Source: Eurosta solidaginis | Lineage: Eukaryota; Arthropoda; Insecta; Diptera; Tephritidae | Length of the DNA stretch: 64,000 bases | NCBI RefSeq assembly: GCF_040869045.1 | Contig: NC_090323.1 | Span: 264,868,392-264,932,391, forward strand | Direction: 5' to 3' | Shown here: positions 22,744-34,432 of the stretch, piece by piece | Position numbering within the stretch: the first letter of the stretch is position 1 | Layout of the letters: each line of letters starts with the position of its first letter | Translations under genes and position numbers: made by a program | Notes under the pieces: model-generated | What the model was told of the DNA's origin: nothing | The model's input: the letters and a program-made list of their open reading frames with translations, nothing else | Databases searched by the model: none

Positions 22744-23107
22744 GGCGGCCACCGTGGTGTGATGGTAGCGTGCTCCGCCTATCACACCGTATGCCCTGGG
22801 TTGAACTCCCGGGCAAAGCAACATCAAAATTTTAGAAATAAGATTTTTCAATTAGAAGAAAATTTTTCTAAGCGGGGTCGCCCCTCGGCAGTGTCTGGCA
22901 AGCGCTCCGATTGTATTTCTGCCATGAAAAGCTCTCAGTGAAAACTCATCTGCCTTGCAGATGCCGTTCGGAGTCGGCATAAAACATGTAGGTCCCGTCC
23001 GGCCAATTTGTAGGGAAAAATCAAGAGGAGCACGACGCAAATTGAAAGAGAAGCTCGGCCTTAGATCTCTTCGGAGGTTATCGCGCCTTACATTTATTTT
23101 TTTTATT
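22744..23107 (+). mobile_element. tRNA-derived SINE, copy 2 (intact, 12-bp TSD)
   Basis: 364 bp between perfect 12-bp duplications. The head GTGGTGTGATGGTAGCGTGC and B box GGGTTGAACTCCCGGGC resemble a tRNA-Gly(GCC) gene: the GATGGTAG of the D arm, GCC at the anticodon position within CTCCGCCTATCAC, and a CCCTGGGTT...CCCGGG T arm. These supply an RNA polymerase III promoter. The body (about 23% GC-rich blocks such as GCGGGGTCGCCCCTCGGC and GTTCGGAGTCGGCATAAAAC) has no tRNA relation, and the tail ends ACATTTATTTTTTTTATT. It encodes no protein and must rely on a LINE for movement. Confidence 0.92.
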
Positions 23108-23119
23108 TAATTTGGATTT

Positions 23120-23766
23120 TTTTCTAAATGTTCGTATATGGAAGGCAGCTCATGATAGGGGGCTAGTGCTAATGTCTGGCTGATGTTGGGCACCCAGTGA
23201 ATGAGTGAGCATAAATTGAGAGCGCGGTGTAAATGGTGGGTCGAGGCACCCTGAGCCTTTATATAATCATGTTCAAATATTTATATAGTTCATACAATTA
23301 TACGCACATACATACATATTTGCACTCAAATAAAAAATGCAACAATGTTTTAGCTAGATATGTACATATGTTTGTTGGTGTATAGGCGATAAGAGTGCAC
23401 CGTCAGACGTTTCAAATAACAGAGTGCATTTGAGCTGTTGTTGTTGTTTATGTTCCCAATGCAAGCACTGTACTTCTAAATGCGTGAACGAACGTCAAGT
23501 CAATCATGCAAATAACAGGCGACGGCAGACAGTGAATGAGATTGTTGTTCAACTTCGTGAAGTGTTGAATAACACGACAATTGACTAAATGACATTTATG
23601 TATGTAATTTTTATGCAATGACTTAATTAATGCACAGTGGGAAAGTTCTGATGAAAAAGCGAGAACGATAGAAAATAGTAAATAATAACTGCGCAGTTCA
23701 ATGGAGGTGGTGTGGAGGAACTTCTACACTCCTTAGATTAAATGCTTATATTAAGGAGTTTTTCTA
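23120..23766. other. Non-coding spacer
   Basis: Contains CATACATA-type microsatellite near 23305 and TTGTTGTTG near 23437. No gene recognised. Confidence 0.4.
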
Positions 23767-24475
23767 TTTTTTTTATACCCAGCTGTACTTGTACACAGGG
23801 TATTATAACTTTGATTGGATAACGGTTGGTTGCACAGGTATAAAGGAATCCAGATAGATATGGACTTCCATATATCAAAATCATCAGTACCGAAAAAAAA
23901 AATTTGATTGAGCCATACACCTAGAATGTTGAAACCACGCCGACTTTTATATAAAAGAGATTTAAAAGGGTCGTGGACGTGGCACCGCCCCTTTTATGAC
24001 TAAGCAATTTTCTATGTTTCGGGAGCCATAATTCGAAGAAAAATTTACATATCGTAATAAAATTGGGTACACATATTCTCCTTATAGCAAGAAATATTTC
24101 TAGTAAAAATCGGTAAGATTGGTTAAGGACCACGCCCACTTTTATATAGATGACTGTAAAAAGGGTCGTGGGCAAAAATAATTAGTTAAATCTTAGCGAA
24201 AAATAGTTGTGTACCAATCGTCTTTTGTGCCATTATAACAAGAAATGGGAAAAAATTCAAATCTTCAAAAATGGACGTGGCACTGCCCCTTTCTTACAAT
24301 GCATTTCCCAACGCTTCTGGAGCCATAACTCGACGAAAAATTTGGTGCACATGTATGCCTTTTAAAAGGAAATATTTTCAGTAAAAATGGACCAAATCGG
24401 TAAAATCGCCTTCTTTTATATATAAGATTTTGTAAAAGTGCGTAAATGCAGGTAATAAGCTATTTCTACATTAAA
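23767..24475. repeat. ACCACGCCCACTTTTATAT dispersed repeat, copy 2
   Basis: Same order of phrases as 5460-6275 (TTTGATTGGATAACGGTTGG, GAGCCAT, GGGTCGTGGACG, CATATCGTAATAAAATT, GGACCACGCCCACTTTTATA). It begins with TTTTATACCCAGCTGTACTT, which is less decayed than in copy 1. A segment present in copy 1 (about 5605-5805) is missing here after TTGAGCCATAC. Non-coding. Confidence 0.7.
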
Positions 24476-24680
24476 AGAAAAAGAATGGTAAAATCAACCG
24501 ACATACGGGTCAATTCAACCGAAATTTTTGTTAATTTTTATCCATCGCAACAAGATGTTGAATCAATTGCGCACAAATCGTTGATTCGTAATTGACCGTT
24601 TTAGTAGTCAAATTAACAAAAACAAGTTGTTGCGACAGCTTTGTACGAAAGTATCTATGTTGCCATATACATAAATAAAT
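24476..24680. other. Spacer; possible left end of a TIR element
   Basis: CTACATTAAAAGAAAAAGAATGG near 24468 and the inverted CATTTCTTTCAGTGTAGTA near 26098 look like imperfect terminal repeats around 1.6 kb that contains SINE copy 3. Weak evidence. Confidence 0.25.
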
Positions 24681-25030
24681 AAATATATGTAAGGCGCGAT
24701 AACCTCCGAAGAGATCAAAGGCCGAGCTTCTCTTCCAATTTGCGTCGTGCTCCTCTTGATTTTCCCTACAAGTTGACCGGACGGGACCTACATGTTTTAT
24801 GCCGACTCCGAACGGCATCTACGAGGCAGATGAGTTTTCACTGAGAGCTTTTCATGGCAGAAGTACACTCGGAGCGCTTTCCAAACACTGCCGAGGGGCG
24901 ACCTCGCTTAGAAAAATTTTCTTCTAATTGAGAAACCTTATTTCTAAAATTTTGTTGTTGCTTGCCCGAGGTGCGAACCCAGGACATACGGTGTGGCAGG
25001 TGGAGCACGCTACCATCACTCCACGGTGGC
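24681..25030 (-). mobile_element. tRNA-derived SINE, copy 3
   Basis: Complete on the minus strand: the head GCCACCGTGGAGTGATGGTA is at the right end (25030), the B box GGGTTCGCACC near 24970, and the tail reading AAGGCGCGATAACCTCCG at the left (24690). The T-rich tail appears as an A/T run of ATAAATAAATAAATATATG just outside. No matching TSD is obvious, so flanking bases may have changed or been lost. Confidence 0.9.
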
Positions 25031-27699
25031 ACTTACTAACCGAACGTCAATTGGGCTTACATCAAATACGCTGGCACACATTAAACATTATACCCTTTAT
25101 TATTTTGTTTTATTAAACGCACTTTCACCAAATTTTATATTTTATAATTTATTTAATTTATAGCTTTGAACTTCGCTTTGCAAATAGAAATGAAAGTAGT
25201 AGTCACAAAACTGATTCGCAATTCTTTCAGTTGCAGCTCAGCTCATTCTCAATTTCTTCTCTCGCATGTAATTGCCACACTTGATTGTATCGAACAAAAC
25301 TTTGACATAACATTTTTAATAGCGAACTTGTAAGTTATAGAAAAGTAAAGAATCAAATCGCTGGAAGGTAATTCACCACTGGAGTAACTTTACATGTAAT
25401 TCGGCAAGTTTAATTTTCGTAACACTTTAAGTCGAAACGATTCCAAAACAACTTTTATGTTGTCGGAAACATCAACATTAAAAAAGGATGTTTTTTATTA
25501 TCTTATTAAATTCGTTCGCGTGAGTGAAAATTCGTAAAAACTTGAACAAAATGTTACTAACTTTGGAAAAATCCTGTTCGTTCAAACAGTACTTTTGCAA
25601 CAAGAGGGCGCAATTTTGCATTTCGCTTGGACGAGAAGTTGCAAAATTGTACCCGATAGATAGGTGTGCCGGTATCTCATAATTTATGCACAGTAAATCG
25701 AAAAAGGGTTTCTTCGTTTTGTATTGATAACTGTTGTTTTCCCATTTTGTGTGTTTTTTCGATTTGATGATTTTCTTATTTTGGTGTTTTTTTTTTTAAC
25801 AAGTTGCACCATCGTCATAAGTACAAAGTGGAGAGCGCAGTGAGCGTAAAATTCTCTTTGAATTTGCTCATGTAGTGACTGTTGGTCCCTGTTGAAATGA
25901 CCAGTGAGATCAGTTGTGTTAACAGAAAAATCAGTGAGATTGGCCAGGAATCTGTCAATTTTACAGAATTTTGTTAACTTAAGAGCGACAATTTCTCTTC
26001 TGTTGAAATGACTAAACTAATTAACCGTAATTCGATCAATTTCACCGAATCTCCGTTAGGTCAAGAACAACAGAACCGATTTATTGATTTTACAAGCACC
26101 ATTTCTTTCAGTGTAGTAAAAGTCGGAAAATTTCGTTAATAACCCTGCCCTTTTTTATAATAACGCTTTTTAGTACAATGGCACTTATGTGTTTATGTTT
26201 ATTCTTCTGTTATATCTTTATTTTAAAATAAACAGTAGGGAAATCCCCATATCTGAGGGAAAACTGCATTATTACCCGCCCAAGGTCAACGCCTCTGTAT
26301 CCTTTTTGCTTTTTTTAAACGAAAGTTAATTCATAATAGAACCATATGCATATGTATTACTGCGCAGCCTTGTAACACTATTAAGCACACAAAACAAACA
26401 ACAACAGCATTTCAAGTGTACAGCTGGGTATGTAATGTTCGATTTCACCCGAACTTAGACTTCCTTACTTGTTGTTAATTGTTTTTTGTTTGGTGTTGTT
26501 TATTCGACATCTAGTTTTTAAAATTGATTATCATTATTGAACTACCAAATTGTTTTCCCATATTAATTGTTTTCTTGTGAAACAAGAAGCATATATAATT
26601 TATATTATAGCTCGAGTAGATATTAGAAAGAAGTTAAAAGCTTCTAAGGACCAAATAAAGGAATATCAATTTCAAAAATCTTATTTTTTTCTACGAAGCT
26701 GTGTTGCGTGAATAAGAAAAGAATTTGTTCTTTTTAATGCTCTTAATTTTAATTCGAACAAAAATTAGTTAAAGGCAAAAATACGCTTAGCACAGCCTGT
26801 TTCCAAAACAGAACAGAAATACGATTTTTTTTCTTCAGCACTAAAACAAATCCCAATATCCATAAGTTCATATTTTTTTTTTTTTTGTTTTTTTTTTTTC
26901 AACGGAAAAAATTATTGGCACAAGGAGTTTTTGCTGTTTTCATTCAATTTATCTAAAAAAAAAATAATTTTCACGCCTTTTTCCATAAAAAAAATATACA
27001 AATATGTAATAAAATTAATATAAATTTTAGTTTAAGATCTTGCGCAAAATTCGCTAAAATTCGAACTCGAAACACGAATATTCAATAACATTTTCTGATT
27101 TTTACTAAGAGCTCTTATATTTTTTCCTAGTATGCAGTTTTGTAGCTCATTGATTTTGGGAAGTTTTTTTTTACAGTTGAGTTAAGTGTTTATTTCCTTA
27201 TAAAAGAATTATGTTCTAAATTTTGTATGGAAGAAAAAGCTCAACTCAGCTGAGAATAAAAAAATTGCCATAACTCAGAAAATTAATACACCATTAAGAT
27301 TAACACTTTATTTGTATCTCCGTCAGTTGAAAACTTAATGCAGAAGGTCAAGTCCAAAAAGTGAGTATCCGCTGAACCCTCCACTACTCATATGCTACTT
27401 CTTTTAAAAAAAGTTTTCATCATATTTTTTTTGTTTTTTTTTTTTCTTTTTGTATCGAGTATTAGTTTATCGATTGATATGAAAAGAGCAGTACTTCAAA
27501 ATCTATATTGTTTCACTGTCTACACGTTTAGGAGCCAAATTGAGAGTAAGGTTTAATATGTTAAATTTTGTATGCACCTAATTTTAATGGTATGATTAAT
27601 TTTTCGTAGTCGAAATATTTGTCTCTATTGTCTACTTTAATGCAAATAAATAAATAAAGCAGGTACCAAATTGTAAAACATTTTGCAAAAAATGTAATA
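25031..27699. other. 2.7 kb AT-rich non-coding stretch
   Basis: No open frame worth calling. Homopolymer runs near 25785, 26875-26900 and 27428-27445. A possible right end of a TIR element is near 26098-26117 (see 24476). Confidence 0.4.
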
Positions 27700-28098
27700 T
27701 TAGGTTAAACTGGCCGGTCAATAAACACCTCACATAGACTGAATGTGTCTATAATGTTACCAGAATTAGTTTGACGACCAAACGGAAGAACCCCAATCCG
27801 GCACCAGGACTTATGTTATAGAATAACTTCTTTCGTTACCTTCTATCCCTTTATGACCGGGAATCCAGTAAAGATGTATGGTCCAGCCTGAGCGAAGTCT
27901 TTCCAATGCTTCTTTGCAATCCAATACTTCACTGAGTGAGATTATTACCTTAATCGGCGCCTGATTATCAATATATATTTTAACGCGACTGCAGCTTAAG
28001 CATGATTTTTCCAGAATTTCTGCTTGAAAAACGCAGCAGTAACCTGTCTGAAAATAGTAATAAATATCTTTAGTAAAAATGACCAGAATCGCACCCAC
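27700..28098 (-). pseudogene. LINE remnant: RNase H domain fused to a 3' end
   Basis: RNase H removes RNA from the RNA:DNA hybrid. The minus-strand frame 28098-27811 shows RNase H blocks in order: CVFQAEILE (with the catalytic Glu), VKIYIDNQAPIKVI (Asp) and IHLYWIPGHKGIEGNE (GHxGxxGNE). After a few more codons the sequence jumps to text identical in kind to LINE 3' ends elsewhere in the window (GTTATTCTATAACATAAGTC, then TTGACCGGCCAGTTTAACC read on the minus strand; compare 61925-62010). The zinc-knuckle C terminus that should separate them is gone. Likely an R1/LOA/I-like element with RNase H; RT absent. Confidence 0.8.
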
Positions 28099-28442
28099 TT
28101 TGTCCCACTGTATATATAAGTTGATAAGATTGAACTACTTCATAACGATCAGCATATCTTTTCTTCTATTGAGTTGTTTATCTATGCTTTAGTATGTTTT
28201 ATATATTTGTTTAAGTATTAACTTTAATATTCTTGTACATTGTTTTTAATTTAAAATTAAGCACAAGACATGGCCTACTACTTTTTAAAGTCAGCAACCG
28301 ATTAACTAGTCACCAAATTTGATAAGAAGCATACAAAATAGACAAGCAAAAAAATACTGAAATTGTTGGTAATTTTAATGTTAAAATAAACAAAATGGGT
28401 GGGTTTTAATTTAGCTTGTACCTGAAGGTGTGATTAACTTTA

Positions 28443-29052
28443 CACTCAAAAAAAAAAATTCCGAAAAATTCTTTAAAACGAAGAAAAAATTTAATTGATT
28501 TTGCGACGTAGAAACGCTTCCCCTAATTTAGACACGTAGTTTTCTTAAAAACTGATATGTTTTTTTTTTAAATAGTTATAGGAACTAGTTTTTTAAAAAT
28601 GCAGAAAATTGTATAAAAGAAATTTAAAAATTTAATTGTCCTACGGTCACAACTTAAGGTCGATTACTTTAATTCACTGAGCTACGTTAGGTTAGGTTAG
28701 GTTGAACTGGCCAGTCAATAAAGACCTCACATAGACTGAATGTATTACCAGAATTTGTTTGACGCCAAAACATTAGCCCCAATCACGTGCCTATGTTATA
28801 GAATAAGTCCGTTTTCTTGACTTGAAGTGTTCTAGGACCTAGCTTAAGTGCTGCCTCGAGATATGTTTCTATACACTGAGCTAACTCGTGCATGTTAATA
28901 ATTGGACAAATATTGAATATTCTTGACTGAAAAAAAATGAAAAAAAATGTTCCCAAAATTAACTAAGATTTTTTACCAAATATGAGAAATTCTTACTCAC
29001 TACATTTAAGGAAGTGTTTTTTCTTGTTTTATATAAGTGTTTTTTCTGAGTG
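28443..29052. mobile_element. Possible TIR element with TA flanks (~610 bp)
   Basis: Starts CACTCAAAAAAAAAA and ends TTTTTTCTGAGTG, inverted repeats of about 12 bases, with TA on both outer sides (28441-28442 and 29053-29054). It contains a LINE 3' fragment (28684-28815). The ends are low-complexity, so chance is a real alternative. The 66-codon frame at its right end looks like chance. Confidence 0.35.
28684..28815 (-). mobile_element. LINE 3'-end fragment
   Basis: On the minus strand it reads TTATTCTATAACATAGG ... TTTATTGACTGGCCAGTTCAACC and ends in three CCTAA units. The same text ends the fragments at 27700 and 61740. It is thus the 3' UTR of an RNase H-bearing LINE family. Confidence 0.7.
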
Positions 29053-29054
29053 TA

Positions 29055-29415
29055 GAAGTGTAAACTTTTCACTTAGCTCGCATGAGAACAATGCGTACGT
29101 TATGCTAGCAAAAAAATCCGTTGTCAATTACATACAAATACTTATTTACATTTATTTTACTTCATCCAAATTTGCCTTTTGATTGATGAACAAATCACTG
29201 ATAACGTAACAAGTAACTAAATATTTACCAAGTATCGGAGCGTAGCAAATAAACAAAAGCGACACGGGAAATAATCAATTGTATTTCTGCTTGAAAACAA
29301 AGACGCATAAAAAACACGCAGGATTTGGTGTCTGATGCCTGTGTGACGCGGTTTTGGAAGAGAACAATTCAGTACGCTCGATCTGATATGAACACGCCGA
29401 TATTTCTAGGTATTT
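29055..29415. other. Non-coding spacer
   Basis: Nothing recognised. Confidence 0.4.
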
Positions 29416-29419
29416 TTAT
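29416..29419 (+). repeat. 5' TSD of the solo LTR (TTAT)
   Basis: TTAT here and TTAT at 29851-29854 flank the solo LTR; 4 bp is the usual duplication for gypsy-type elements. Confidence 0.75.
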
Positions 29420-29850
29420 TGTGACGAATATTAGCAACACTAAGGGATACTATCATCTCTAAGCCAATACTAAGTAGTGACTTGTATGCACATCAACAAA
29501 ACAATCATTATGTCTATACATACGCATGGGCTATGCGAGAAGCTATAATAATCGTGCATCTGTAGTTATAGCTGAGAAATTTATATAAACGGGTAGTAAA
29601 TTCTAGAAATAGAAACGCCTAGAAGTATGCGAACGAGACATTATAGAGTATAAAAGGAGGTAAAGCTGATAATCAGTAATCAGTTTCATTTAAGCACGCT
29701 GTCTGTTGAGAAGTAGAAGTGTTATTGTGAAAGTGGTCTAATAAAGACCATTTTGCTTTATTGAATATTGGAGTTATTTATTCAACAGTTGAGTGATACG
29801 AACGTTAGCATAAGGTTGCAAATAAGCGGAATTGCAGTAAATTTGTTACA
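29420..29850 (+). mobile_element. Solo LTR of the gypsy-like family
   Basis: 431 bp, TGTGACGAAT...TTTGTTACA, alignable with the LTR at 652-1202 (shared GCAACACTAAGG, AGAAGCTATAA, TGTAGTTATAGCTGA, GCCTAGAAGTATGCGAA and TTGGAGTTATTTATTCAACA). TATA-like TATAAAAGG at 29649-29657 and AATAAA at 29740-29745 fit an LTR promoter and poly(A) signal. No internal region is attached and TTAT flanks both sides, so it arose by recombination between the two LTRs of a once complete element. It lacks ~120 bp of the middle compared with the other copy. Confidence 0.9.
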
Positions 29851-29960
29851 TTATATTATCTTACTTTACATAGAAATGAGATTGACACTTAATTTGGATA
29901 AGCTACTTATATTGTTCGTCATTGGCCTTTGAACTCTGAGGTTTATTGGTCACAAAACAC

Positions 29961-30281
29961 GGCGAGCGCCGTTATTTGATGGTAGTTTGCTCCGCCTACC
30001 ACCCCGTAGATCCTTGGTTCAAGCCCTGGACAAAGTGATATCAACAATTTAGAAACATGTTTTTTCAATTAGAAATACGCTTTTCTACCCGGAGTGATAT
30101 GGCAAACACTCCGAGTGTATTTCTGCCATGAAAAGCTTCGCAGTGATAATTCATTTGCCTTGCAGATGTCGTTCGGAATCGGCATAAAACTTGTAGGTTC
30201 CGTTCGCCAATTAAAAAGGGGCCCGACGAAGAGAAGCTCGGCCTAAAAACTTTCGAGGGTTATGGTGCCTTTTATTTATTT
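29961..30281 (+). mobile_element. tRNA-derived SINE, copy 4 (most diverged)
   Basis: GGCGAGCGCC head, TGATGGTAGTTTGCTCCGCC, degenerate B box GGTTCAAGCCCTGG, body with CATGAAAAGCTTCGCAGTG and GTTCGGAATCGGCATAAAAC, and an altered tail GGTTATGGTGCCTTTTATTT. Several deletions shorten it to ~320 bp. TSD not visible. The decay suggests an old insertion. Confidence 0.85.
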
Positions 30282-30339
30282 TTTTAAATTTAATTTCTAG
30301 AAGGCCCTTCTTTGGAAACAGTACTGTATTGCAGATATT

Positions 30340-31560
30340 CGATATGAAATTTTAATTAAAAATATATGCAGATATTTTGTTGTTGTAGCAGTGCTTTGCC
30401 CCATCTAGGGAGATAGGCTGCTAGAGGCGTTCGTTCCACATTGCAGCTGAAAAAATGGTTGGTGTTATGTGGGAAACGTCGCATTGTGTATGTCTGGATT
30501 GATTCTGGATAGGTAAGGGTTTGACCCTTTACAGTATCCAGATCGAGCTTGAGGTAGAGTGACGCGCGTTTCCCTGGGAAAATCGCTTTCCTCTTCTGAG
30601 AGTTCAGGGTATTTAACTTGAAGAAGGATTTTTGTGTTCTTCTCCTACACATGGCTGAGATCTTAGGTGTCGTATTTTCTCGTATTGCTTGCTGTTTGTT
30701 CAGCATTTGATTTCTCTCCCTAATGGGGAGTACTTTCGCCTCCCTGTGTAGGTGTTATAAGAAAACCGCCAGTATCAATTCTGAGAGCGGTGTTTTGACA
30801 GGCTTGTATTTTCTTCCAGTGAGTAACTTTCAGGCTCGGCGACCAAATCGGAGAAGTAAGCAGCAGACCATTTGCTTTGTGAGTGGTAATGAGCGTCTCT
30901 ATATCTTTACCCCAAGTGCTGCCGGCAAGAGATTTGAGGATTTTATTACGGCTCTGGATTTAAGGCACAATTCCGGATACATACTCCGCAAAATATTGAT
31001 TTTGATCGAACGTAGCACCCAGCATTTTCGGGTGTCGGTAGCGTAATGCCATCGACGTGGATGTCTAATATGGTCGACATTTGTTTTGTGCATGTTTTAA
31101 GTAATTTCGCCGACGATTTGGTCGGTGACAATGTCAGGTATAGCGAGGCGAAAAAACTGAAGAGATCAGGGATATACCTGTTTATTTTATTACATAAATC
31201 ATCGATGGGTGGGCTGGGTCCTGTATCCATTATCGTGTAGTCATCGGCGTAGGATACAATGGTAACTCTTTCTAGTGGCGAAGCGAGCTTCGATATGTAG
31301 AAATTAAACCAAATCGGGGATAGGGCACCAACTTGTGCCACCACCTTGTTTAATTCTTCTGTGTTTAGATGTTACGTTCCTGAATTGCTCTGTCGATCAG
31401 ACAGATTACTTGCGGTTCACGCTTTGAGACTAGGAAGAAGAGGGGCCCTTCCAAGTCTTGCAATAACGTGTCGAAGTTGACTGTATCAAAAGCATTTGAA
31501 AACTCTAGCGCTACAAACTAATTAATGCAGATAATTATCAAGTGTTTGGAGATGCGTCGC
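30340..31560 (-). pseudogene. LINE reverse transcriptase fragment (Jockey-like)
   Basis: Read from right to left. NAFDTVNFDTLLQDLE (RT block 3, near 31500-31450) is followed, after a frame change, by GALSPIWFNFYISKLASP and the catalytic SYADDYTIMD (frame 31344-30946), then LSPTKSSAKLL. Further on, frame 30706-30356 gives the C-terminal part: LDTVKGQTLTYPESIQTY and FPHNTNHFFSCNVERTPL, a block typical of the end of Jockey-type ORF2 (HxTxHLFxCxxxPTxL). Several frameshifts show the copy is dead; the endonuclease half is missing. Different family from the LINE at 16152. Confidence 0.82.
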
Positions 31561-33079
31561 TTTGAAACAGTAATTTCTTCATTTCAGAAAAGATCTGATG
31601 AATGTAAATAAACACAGATTGAAGTGTCACAAATAGACCTTTAATTTTTAAATCCAGAAAATATAGATATGGCAGTTTTTTGTGGTTTTACAAATAAAAC
31701 CTTATCGTTACTATATATTTTTTGGAAAATGCAAGACAGGGGCTTAATTTTTGATTCAGCATAATGCTCATATTTTTAAATTTAAGTACTAAATAAAAAA
31801 AACTGTAATTTTAAATATATTTTACATTTTCATTAACGACCCTGAAGTCCCCCGTATTCTAGAATCAAAGTGGATGCATGTATGCACGTACGTATGGCGT
31901 ATACATGAGAGTACGCCTGTCACCCGGCAATATTTCTTATTTTATGTAAATAAACAGAGCCACTCACATTATCGTATACCTCGAATAATCTTGACGCCTA
32001 AAGGTAGGCAACACATTTGTATGGCCAATGTTATGTCTGTATGGATGCACATATGTAAATATATACAAAGCGAAACAACTATAGGGTTTTCATTAAGAGC
32101 AACTCGAAAAAACGCCACTTAAATATAAAAAGTGAAAGTAAGTAAAAATGTTTAAAAGGATTATTGGAACATTTTGAAAATCGCTTAGGCCGCTGTTTAC
32201 AAAGAAATACTTTTGTTGCTGGAACTCGTTACTTAGGAAGAGGGAGTGACGAGCAAAGCGGACGTGCACCGAGTCTCTTTTGCTCGGCAACACGCTTTCC
32301 GCTATCTTTCTTCTTTTCATAAATTCTTTTAACTTCACTATTTCTCTTTAAATTTTTTGCGTTTTTATAGTTATTGCTTATATTTTATTTGATTTTTTTA
32401 AATATTGATTATTTCAGACTTAATTTTGAAATTTTTAGTGAATAAATAAATTTTTTAGAAAATTATTTAAACAAAATATCACGTATAATCAACAAAATAT
32501 CACGTATAAACAGCTGTCGCCTTTTCCGTCCTGATGCCACGTTTTTTTAATTTTTCCCAAATTTTTAAATAAAATGAATAAAGTTGCCGTGTGTGAATGG
32601 AATGCGCAAGACGAAAAGAGAAATTGCCAATAACTATCATCAAATTTATTCGTTTGTAAACTCGGTCTAGTAAGCTAAAATTGTTCTATCATGAATTATA
32701 AAATGAAAGTGCTATTCACTTGGAATCAAATTTTTACTGTCCAAAATGCAGTATAATAAAGTAAACCCACAAAAAAAACTAATGATCAAACTAAATTGAA
32801 AAATTCACTTGCTGCGATTTGAAATTTTTAAGGTCATGCAAAAGAATAATCAAAATTTTTCTGTCATTTTGTTAGAATTAATGAGGAATTAACTTCAGCA
32901 TAAAGATATAACTCCACACAATTTTTGAAAAAAAAAAACTTTTTATATCAACATTTTTTAGACATTTAAATTAATTTTTTTTTTTACTTTTATTTTTGCT
33001 TTCGGTTGGCCCTACAATTATTTGGAACAGGTTTTTGTTCATTAATCTTATAACTTTAAACGAGCAATTCTTATATATA
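31561..33079. other. AT-rich non-coding stretch
   Basis: Contains an 18-base tandem duplication (ACAAAATATCACGTATAA near 32472 and 32493) and the short dispersed phrase shared with 21689 (at 32512). Short frames at 31874 and 32093 show no family signature. Confidence 0.4.
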
Positions 33080-33660
33080 TTTATTTATTATATTTATTTA
33101 ACAACAAACAGCGGTTGTACATGCAAGACAACAGTCTTTTAAAAGTACATCAACTAACATTAATTAACATAATAAAATTAAATAAAATGCATTAAACTTA
33201 AATTTAATTGAACTTATATCTAAGTAGAAAAAGCAATGGGAAAAGAGAAAAGAGAAAAAAACACAGAGAAAAAGATGAAAAGGACAGAAGGTGTAGACCG
33301 ATAGTAGGAAGTAGTTATATAAAATCGCACTCATTAACTCGATTTAAAGTAGTTAAGTATAATTTCCTTGTAGTTATTCCTGTTCAGCACACATTTAAAA
33401 GACTCTGGGATGTTGTTCCACAGCCTCACAGCGTTGATGAAGAACAGTCTGGATGATGTCAGGTAGTTGTATTTCGGTATAACCAGATTATGAACCCTAC
33501 CGGATTTTGTTGGATTTAACTTTTCATACAAATAGTTTGGGGACTTCCATTCCAGTTATTTGAATATGAACATACAGTTTCTAGCAGCAAGGTAGTCATG
33601 AATACTACAACCCAGAATATCGTTACTCCATTGGGATACGTGATCGAATTTCTTTAGACC

Positions 33661-33670
33661 ATAAATATAA
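33661..33670 (+). repeat. Left TSD of SINE copy 5
   Basis: ATAAATATAA at 33661-33670 and again at 34034-34043; a perfect 10-bp target duplication of LINE sequence. Confidence 0.88.
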
Positions 33671-34033
33671 AGGCCACCGTGGTGTGATGGTAGCGTGCTC
33701 CGCCTACCACACCGTATGCCCTGGGTTCGCACCCCGGGCAAAGCAACATCAAAATTTTAGAAATAAGGTTTTTAAATTTGAAGAAATTTTTTCTAAGCGG
33801 GGTCGCCCCTCGGCAGTGTTTGGCAAGCGCTCCGGGTGTATTTCTGTCATGAAAAGCTCTCAGTGAAAACTCATCTGCCTTGCAGATGCCGTTCGGAGTC
33901 GGCATAAAACATGTAGGGGACCTACGGCCAATTTGTAGGGAAAATGAAGAGGAGCACGACGCAAATTGGAAGAGAAGCTCGGCCTTAGATCTCTTCGGAG
34001 GTTATCGCGCCTTACATTTATTTTTTTTATTTT
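33671..34033 (+). mobile_element. tRNA-derived SINE, copy 5, inserted in a LINE
   Basis: Complete copy: GGCCACCGTGGTGTGATGGT head, B box GGGTTCGCACCCCGGGC, body, and tail ACATTTATTTTTTTTATTT. It interrupts the minus-strand LINE frame between RYIY and GLKKFDHVS, and the duplicated 10 bases lie exactly at the breakpoint. The SINE is therefore younger than this LINE copy and inserted in opposite orientation to it. Confidence 0.93.
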
Positions 34034-34432
34034 ATAAATATAACGGGTAACATTATTAAACAGGAAATTAATTTTGTGAGCGGAAATTGAATCAAGCTTG
34101 CTGTAGACAAGTTCAGCATACGTTATGCGGGGAATGATAAGCTGTTTAGCTAATTTCAGTCTAGTTTCCAAGGGCGTGAACGACGCAAACATTCTCAATA
34201 TACGTAAGATGCAATACACCTTACTGACAGTACCATTAATGTGATCGCAGCAGGTCAGCCCAGAGTTGACGACAAAGCCTAAGTTTTTAGTTTTGTTTGA
34301 AAACTGTAGAGTACTATTACCAATAAACAGCTCTGGAATATCCTCAACATGCACTACTCTATTACATATTGGCAACACATATGACTTAGACGCATTAAGG
34401 CATAAATTGTTATCACTTAATAGGGACGTTGT

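Larger units (their letters stand above)
33080..34430 (-). pseudogene. LINE 3' half, same family as 16152-20672, split by a SINE
   Basis: Minus-strand reading: LCLNASKSYVLPICN (near 34400), NLGFVVNSGLTCCDHINGTVSKVYCILR, IPRITYAELVYSKLDS, NNVTRYIY, then a SINE (33671-34033), then GLKKFDHVSQWSNDILGCS, and finally LVIPKYNYLTSSRLFFINAVRLWNNIP. These align block for block with the C-terminal part of the LINE at 16152 (NLGF/TLGF, ARYIYLKRKYDHISNF, RAVQLWNALP). YADD and all upstream parts are missing; the break at about 34430 abuts a minisatellite. The 3' tail is TTTATTTATTATATTTATTT on the plus strand at about 33080-33100. Confidence 0.85.

Noticed and set aside
22744..22815. A possible tRNA gene (A and B boxes at normal spacing)
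   Set aside because: The same head recurs seven times attached to one fixed body, and the acceptor stem cannot pair as in a working tRNA; it is a SINE head.
28686..28705. Three TTAGG units, like the arthropod telomere repeat
   Set aside because: They form the tail of a minus-strand LINE 3' end whose relatives in this window end in similar text; flies lack TTAGG telomeres.
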